DNA of 37,967 nt from Lachnospiraceae bacterium. Lineage in GTDB: Bacteria > Bacillota > Clostridia > Lachnospirales > Lachnospiraceae. The notes under the pieces are model-generated. The model was not told the DNA's origin. It did no database searches and worked only from the letters and a program-made list of their open reading frames with translations. The stretch lies in NCBI GenBank assembly GCA_020860755.1, contig JAJBTQ010000035.1, positions 1-37,967 on the forward strand, in the 5' to 3' direction. The position numbers and the translations under genes are program-made. Positions within the stretch are counted from its first letter, which is position 1. Each line of letters opens with the position of its first letter. Of the stretch, positions 33,820 through 37,967 are shown piece by piece.

Positions 33820-35529
33820 ATGGTTAGTATGAAGTTGGTTGTGGTTGGCGGTGTCGCCGGAGGAGCATCCGCGGCGGCGCGTGTGAGGAGATTGGACGCA
33901 AAGGCAGAGATCGTAATATTGGAACGTGGGGAACACGTATCATATTCCAACTGTGCTCTTCCCTATTATTTAAGCGGAACGGTTGCCGACAGTGATGATC
34001 TGATCCTTATGAGTCCAAAGTCATTTCAGGCTCAGCATCAGATCGAAGCCAGGACCAACAGCGAGGTGATCTCCATTGACCGGGAAAACAAGCAGGTTCT
34101 GGTGAGAGACGGGCGCTCAGGCCGAGAGTATACAGAGTCCTATGATAAACTAGTGCTGTCCCCGGGAGCAAAACCGATCTTGCCGGGAAGTATTTCCGGA
34201 ATAGATAAAGAGCAGGTCTTCACTGTGAGAAACGTTACGGATATCTGTGCACTAAAAAGCTGTCTGGACAAGCCCGATGTAAAGACTGTGGCTGTCGTGG
34301 GCGGCGGATTTATCGGGATAGAGATCGCGGAAAATCTGGTAAAGGACGGAAAAGAAGTCACGCTGATCGAGGCTCTGGATCAGATTCTGATTCCTTTTGA
34401 CTACGATATGGTCCAGATCCTGCACAAGGAACTGGACGATCACGGGGTCAGCCTTCATTTGTCCAGCACCGTAACGGCCATTGAGGACGGTTGTGTCCGT
34501 GTGGAAAAAGACGGCAAAGAGTATACTGCACCGGCGGATGCGGTAGTCATGGCAGTGGGCGTGACACCGGAGACAGAGCTTGCCCGTGCGGCCGGGCTGG
34601 AGATCGGAGATTCCGGCGGGATGAAAGTAAACCATAATTATCAGACCAGCGATCCGGATATCTATGCCGTTGGAGACGGCATCGAGATCTTTCGGAAGCT
34701 GACACATGATCACGGACGTCTGGCACTGGCCGGACCGGCTCAGTGGCAGGCCCGCGCGGCGGCGGATCATATCTGCGGAAAAGCAGTGCGCCGAAAAGGG
34801 TATATCGGATCATCCTGTCTGCGCGTGTTCGACCAGAATGCAGCTTCTACAGGTCTGAATGAGAGAGAAGCTCTGAAGGCAGGATATTCCTGTGATTCCG
34901 TCATGGTCTTTCCAAACGACAAGCTGGCGCTCATGCCGGATAGTCATTATATGGCTTTTAAACTTACTTTTGAGGTTCCGACCGGATTGATCCTGGGGGC
35001 ACAGGCGATCGGGAGAGGAGAGACGGATAAGCGGATCGATGTGATCGCAGCTATGATCACCATGGGAGCTTCGCTGGAAGACGTAAAAGAACTGGAACTT
35101 TGCTATTCCCCCGTCTATTCCACGGCTAAAGATGTGGTGAATCAGGCGGCTTTAGTTGGCTTAAATATCCTGGAAGAAAATTTCCGTCAGGTTCATGTGG
35201 ATCAGGTCCGAAGCCTGGTAGAGCAGGGCGCATGTATCGTAGATGTCCGGGAGCCGGGTGAGTATAAGAGGGGACATTTAAAAGGCTCCATTAACATACC
35301 CTTAAGCCAGCTTTCGGACCGCATGGATGAGATCCCTCGGGATATCCCTGTATATCTGCACTGCAGGTCGAGCCAGAGAAGCTACTATGCCATCTGCCGT
35401 ATGCAGGGAAACGGATACCGGAACTTATTCAATATCAGCGGATCATTTCTGGGTATCAGTTTGTATGAATACTATAATGACAAGATGATGGGACGTGAGC
35501 CGATCCTGACACAATATAATTTTAATTAA
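33820..35529 (+). CDS. CoA-disulfide reductase-like FAD/NAD(P)-dependent oxidoreductase fused to a rhodanese domain
   Basis: The 569-residue product has an N-terminal FAD-binding region (VVVGGVAGGASAAARVRRL) and the single redox Cys in HVSYSNCALPYYLSG, as in CoA-disulfide reductases and NADH oxidases. An NAD(P)-binding domain (VVGGGFIGIEIAENL), a dimer domain and a C-terminal rhodanese domain (about 460-550, DVREPGEYKRGHLKGS, active Cys in YLHCRSSQRS) follow. Relatives reduce CoA disulfide, persulfides or polysulfide; the rhodanese domain can present the sulfane sulfur. It follows the sulfate transporter by 59 bp without an obvious terminator, so it may be co-expressed and handle sulfur redox. 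The exact substrate is unknown. Confidence 0.9.
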   Translation: MVSMKLVVVGGVAGGASAAARVRRLDAKAEIVILERGEHVSYSNCALPYYLSGTVADSDDLILMSPKSFQAQHQIEARTNSEVISIDRENKQVLVRDGRSGREYTESYDKLVLSPGAKPILPGSISGIDKEQVFTVRNVTDICALKSCLDKPDVKTVAVVGGGFIGIEIAENLVKDGKEVTLIEALDQILIPFDYDMVQILHKELDDHGVSLHLSSTVTAIEDGCVRVEKDGKEYTAPADAVVMAVGVTPETELARAAGLEIGDSGGMKVNHNYQTSDPDIYAVGDGIEIFRKLTHDHGRLALAGPAQWQARAAADHICGKAVRRKGYIGSSCLRVFDQNAASTGLNEREALKAGYSCDSVMVFPNDKLALMPDSHYMAFKLTFEVPTGLILGAQAIGRGETDKRIDVIAAMITMGASLEDVKELELCYSPVYSTAKDVVNQAALVGLNILEENFRQVHVDQVRSLVEQGACIVDVREPGEYKRGHLKGSINIPLSQLSDRMDEIPRDIPVYLHCRSSQRSYYAICRMQGNGYRNLFNISGSFLGISLYEYYNDKMMGREPILTQYNFN

Positions 35530-35540
35530 GAGAATAATCA

Positions 35541-35572
35541 AAGAGGTGCAGGGCGATCGCCCCGCACCTCTT
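35541..35572. terminator. Terminator after the sulfur operon, probably bidirectional
   Basis: A 9-bp stem AAGAGGTGC/GCACCTCTT (35541-35549 with 35564-35572) and an inner GGGC/GCCC stem make a strong hairpin. T-rich sequence lies on both sides, so it may also end the minus-strand lipoprotein transcript. Confidence 0.75.
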
Positions 35573-35657
35573 TACATGCATACAATTATTTTTGTTGTCT
35601 TTCCAAACGGCGAAGACATGCCTAGTCTTCCTCGGCAGGGTTGACTCCTGACTGGAT

Positions 35658-35969
35658 CTATTCGATTGCCGGAGCCGGAACGTCGTCATCGCCTGAATCG
35701 CCGTCATCTCCTTGATCGCCGCCCTCGTTGCCAAACGGATCCTCAACAACGGGGCCGTCATCCTGCTGACTATCACCTCCATTGGAAGTATCGCCATTGC
35801 CGGTATCTCCGCTTCCTCCTCCGCTTTCTCCGCCGGTATCGGCTGCAGGCTCTTCCACATTCGTCGTCTCTTCCACGATGGTGTTGTCCGATCTTCTGCC
35901 GCAGGCTGTCAGAGACATAGCCATTACAGCCACCAGGGCAAAAACAAGTATCAAATGTTTTTTCTTCAT
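35658..35969 (-). CDS. Small Gly/Asp-rich lipoprotein
   Basis: The 103-residue product has a signal peptide (MKKKHLILVFALVAVMAMS) ending in lipobox LTAC with Cys23. The mature part is disordered and low complexity, made mainly of Gly, Asp, Ser and Glu with few hydrophobic residues. It should be anchored to the outer face of the membrane. No family or function is recognised. The start on the complement of 35967-35969 has AAAAGGAG before it; an in-frame TTG at 35975 is less likely. A minus-strand promoter precedes it. Confidence 0.75.
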   Translation of the reverse strand: MKKKHLILVFALVAVMAMSLTACGRRSDNTIVEETTNVEEPAADTGGESGGGSGDTGNGDTSNGGDSQQDDGPVVEDPFGNEGGDQGDDGDSGDDDVPAPAIE

Positions 35970-36009
35970 GGTCAAATTCTCCTTTTGCAGTTAGTTTACA
36001 ATCTTAGCC

Positions 36010-36038
36010 ATATTAGCACAGTTAAAGCAAAACTGCAA
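36010..36038 (-). promoter_or_regulatory. Promoter of the small lipoprotein gene
   Basis: On the minus strand TTGCAG (36038-36033) and TAATAT (36015-36010) are separated by 17 bp, about 40 bp before the start codon. Confidence 0.55.
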
Positions 36039-36077
36039 ATTTTTTGCGTAAAATGGCGGGTTTTCGCGGAAAAGCCC

Positions 36078-36105
36078 TTGACATATCGACGGTTTATGTT
36101 ACATT
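36078..36105 (+). promoter_or_regulatory. Promoter of rimP-nusA
   Basis: A perfect -35 TTGACA (36078-36083) is followed 16 bp later by TACATT (36100-36105). AT-rich sequence after it offers other -10 choices, so the -10 is uncertain. Confidence 0.45.
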
Positions 36106-36134
36106 AATATAGAATATGATATGTAGTTTAGTAT

Positions 36135-36158
36135 GAGAGTGGGTGCCGGCCCACTCTC
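36135..36158 (+). promoter_or_regulatory. Leader hairpin before rimP
   Basis: The arms GAGAGTGGG (36135-36143) and CCCACTCTC (36150-36158) pair perfectly with a 6-nt loop, followed by AGTTGTTTATTT. It resembles a weak terminator or attenuator in the rimP-nusA leader. Leader control of this operon by NusA is known in E. coli; here it is only possible. Confidence 0.55.
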
Positions 36159-36191
36159 AGTTGTTTATTTGCAAGAAAGTATTTTGATCAC

Positions 36192-36659
36192 ATGACAAAG
36201 AGAGAAACATATGAGGCCCGTACGGAGGAGTTGATCCTTCCGCTGATGGAAGAGTTCGGTTTTGAACTGGTTGATGTGGAGTTTGTAAAAGAGGGAGACA
36301 CAAAATACCTGCGAACTTACATTGACAAGGATGGCGGGGTCACGATCCATGACTGTGAGACGGTGGCCAAAAGAATGAACGATCTGCTGGATGAGGAGGA
36401 CTTTATCGAGGAATCCTACATCTTTGAGGTGAGTTCACCGGGATTGGACCGACCGCTTAAAAAAGAAAAAGATTTTATCCGAAATATGGGGAAAGAGGTT
36501 GAGATCCGCACCTACCGGGCGATCGAAGGCCAAAAAGAATTTTTCGGCACCCTTACCGGATATACAGAGGATGCCGTGACCATTGTTACGGAGGAAGAAG
36601 AGACGAAAACATTTGAGAACAAAGAGATTGCACTCATAAGACTGGCATTTGACTTTTAA
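36192..36659 (+). CDS. rimP: Ribosome maturation factor RimP
   Basis: RimP helps 30S ribosomal subunits mature. The 155-residue product has the N-terminal alpha/beta domain with GFELVDVEFVKEG and LRTYIDKDGGVTI, the family block YIFEVSSPGLDRPLKK and a C-terminal SH3-like beta domain. The length is normal. The start ATG 36192 has only a weak ribosome site (GCAAGAAAG farther upstream). It directly precedes nusA, the universal order. Confidence 0.95.
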   Translation: MTKRETYEARTEELILPLMEEFGFELVDVEFVKEGDTKYLRTYIDKDGGVTIHDCETVAKRMNDLLDEEDFIEESYIFEVSSPGLDRPLKKEKDFIRNMGKEVEIRTYRAIEGQKEFFGTLTGYTEDAVTIVTEEEETKTFENKEIALIRLAFDF

Positions 36660-36684
36660 GGACGATCAGAAGGAGGAAGAAAAA

Positions 36685-37967
36685 ATGGCAAAGACCAGCA
36701 AGACTAAGACCCAGAGTGACAGCAACGAGTTGCTGGAGGCGCTTACGCTTCTGGAGAGAGAAAAGAATATCAGCAAGGAGGTTCTGCTGGAAGCGATTGA
36801 GAATTCTCTGATCACAGCCTGCAAAAACCATTTTGGGAAAGCGGATAATATTAAAGTTGAGATCGATCCTGACACCTGTGAATTCCATGTATTTGCGGAA
36901 AAGGAGGTCGTAGAAGAAGTGACCGATCCGGCTTTGGAGATCAGTCTGGCGGAAGCCAAAATGAGAGATGAGAGTCTGGAACTCGGAGATGTGGTGCGCG
37001 AAGAGGTAGAGTCTAAAGGATTCGGCAGAATTGCGACACAGAATGCGAAAAACGTGATCCTTCAGAAGATCCGCGAGGAAGAGCGCAGAGTGATCTACGA
37101 TCAGTTCAGCGGCAAGAACAAAGATATCGTGACCGGCATCGTGCAGCGTTACATGGGAAGAAACGTCAGTATTAATCTGGGGAAGGCAGACGCAATCTTA
37201 AGTGAAAATGAGATGATCCGGGGGGAAACCTTTGAACCCACCCAGCGCGTCAAAGTGTATATTTTGGATGTAAAGCTTACTTCAAAAGGACCGAAGATCT
37301 TAGTTTCCCGTACGCACCCGGAGCTGGTGAAACGTCTGTTTGAAGAGGAAGTGGCTGAAGTGAGGGACGGTACGGTAGAGATTAAGAGTATCGCGCGTGA
37401 AGCGGGAAGCCGGACAAAGATCGCGGTGTGGTCCAATGATCCGGATGTTGATCCGGTGGGAGCCTGCGTTGGAATGAACGGATCCCGCGTCAATGCCATT
37501 GTTGATATCTTAAACGGTGAAAAGATCGATATCATCAGCTGGGATGAGAATGCGGCGCTTTTGATCCAAAATGCCTTAAGTCCTGCAAAAGTGGTCTCCG
37601 TCATCGCGGATGGAGATGAGAAGACGGCGAAGGTGGTTGTCCCGGATTATCAGCTGTCTCTCGCGATCGGAAAGGAAGGCCAGAATGCCCGCCTCGCGGC
37701 CCGTCTGACCGGGTTTAAGATTGATATCAAGAGTGAGACTCAGGCACGTGAGGCAGGAGACTTTGTAGATTACGAGACGGAATACGAGGATGAGTACTAC
37801 GACGAGTACGACGACGAATACGCTGACGAGTATGACGATGAATATGCGGATGAATATGAAGGAGAGTACGCCGACGGGGAGTACGACGGCGAATACGCCG
37901 ACGAGGAGTACGAGGGCGAATACGCCGACGAGGAGTACGAGGGCGAATACGCTGAGGAGGAGTACGA
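36685..37967 (+). CDS. nusA: Transcription elongation/termination factor NusA, 3' end beyond the window
   Basis: NusA binds RNA polymerase and nascent RNA and controls pausing, termination and antitermination. The 427 codons visible cover the polymerase-binding N-terminal domain, the S1 domain (about 130-205) and KH1/KH2 domains with GACVGMNGSRVNAI and LAIGKEGQNARLAARL. From about residue 362 a tail begins that is almost only Asp, Glu, Tyr, Gly and Ala, in repeats of the type EYADEEYEG. At DNA level a 27-bp unit starts at 37864, 37891, 37918 and 37945 and runs off the edge. AGGAGG (36671-36676) precedes ATG 36685. The repeat tail is unusual; the core is normal. Confidence 0.96.
   Translation, partial: MAKTSKTKTQSDSNELLEALTLLEREKNISKEVLLEAIENSLITACKNHFGKADNIKVEIDPDTCEFHVFAEKEVVEEVTDPALEISLAEAKMRDESLELGDVVREEVESKGFGRIATQNAKNVILQKIREEERRVIYDQFSGKNKDIVTGIVQRYMGRNVSINLGKADAILSENEMIRGETFEPTQRVKVYILDVKLTSKGPKILVSRTHPELVKRLFEEEVAEVRDGTVEIKSIAREAGSRTKIAVWSNDPDVDPVGACVGMNGSRVNAIVDILNGEKIDIISWDENAALLIQNALSPAKVVSVIADGDEKTAKVVVPDYQLSLAIGKEGQNARLAARLTGFKIDIKSETQAREAGDFVDYETEYEDEYYDEYDDEYADEYDDEYADEYEGEYADGEYDGEYADEEYEGEYADEEYEGEYAEEEY
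37864..37967 (+). repeat. 27-bp tandem repeat in the nusA tail
   Basis: Units begin at 37864, 37891, 37918 and 37945 (partial). The second and third are identical and encode EYADEEYEG. Less regular DEY repeats precede them from about 37780. Confidence 0.85.

Overview
The window looks like chromosomal DNA from a low-oxygen Firmicute of class Clostridia, probably a Lachnospiraceae-type organism. The grounds are the hrcA-grpE-dnaK-dnaJ order, pyruvate phosphate dikinase, HydF, QueH, the long-type aspartate-semialdehyde dehydrogenase, strong AGGAGG ribosome sites and a GC content I would put in the low to mid fifties. The taxon is inferred from gene families, not from any search. I see no phage, insertion sequence or CRISPR array.

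Layout. 1-4336: heat-shock operon (end of hrcA, grpE, dnaK, dnaJ), followed by a large inverted repeat. 4486-6171: ABC-class ATPase of unknown role. 6222-6294: tRNA-Thr(CGT) with its own promoter and terminator. 6420-9600: queH, argH, asd. 9607-21548: a metallocofactor island. A promoter and terminator-containing leader precede hydF. Then come five nitrogenase-like genes in the order D1-K1-H-D2-K2, then hypF-hypC-hypD-hypE. 21549-25417: a complex leader, a small membrane protein, an MgtA-type P-type ATPase and a second small membrane protein. 25458-28230: ppdK. 28256-28536: gene remnants. 28537-35572: a LacI-type regulator divergent from a sulfate-type ABC transporter (binding protein, two permeases, ATPase) and a CoA-disulfide-reductase/rhodanese fusion. 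35658-35969: a small lipoprotein on the minus strand. 36192-37967: rimP and the start of nusA, which has a Tyr/acidic repeat tail.

The most interesting part is 9.6-21.5 kb. One NifH-like reductase sits between two divergent NifD/NifK-like pairs. Neither D protein appears to keep the FeMo-cofactor Cys and His ligands, so this is unlikely to be a nitrogen-fixing enzyme. The set is joined upstream to HydF ([FeFe]-hydrogenase maturation) and downstream to HypFCDE, which make the Fe(CN)2CO unit. HypA, HypB and hydrogenase structural genes are absent from the window. The genes overlap or nearly touch, so they probably act together. The K1 gene carries an in-frame TGA at 13163-13165; the same frame stays open for 153 more codons and ends in the overlap with the H gene. 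This is either a recent nonsense change (or sequencing error) or recoding.

Regulatory structure is rich. There is an attenuator-like leader before hydF. Before the Mg-transporter operon there are paired TCGCAAG direct repeats at an 11-bp period and two back-to-back terminators. The LacI/sulfate-transport intergenic region holds up to three LacI-type operators.
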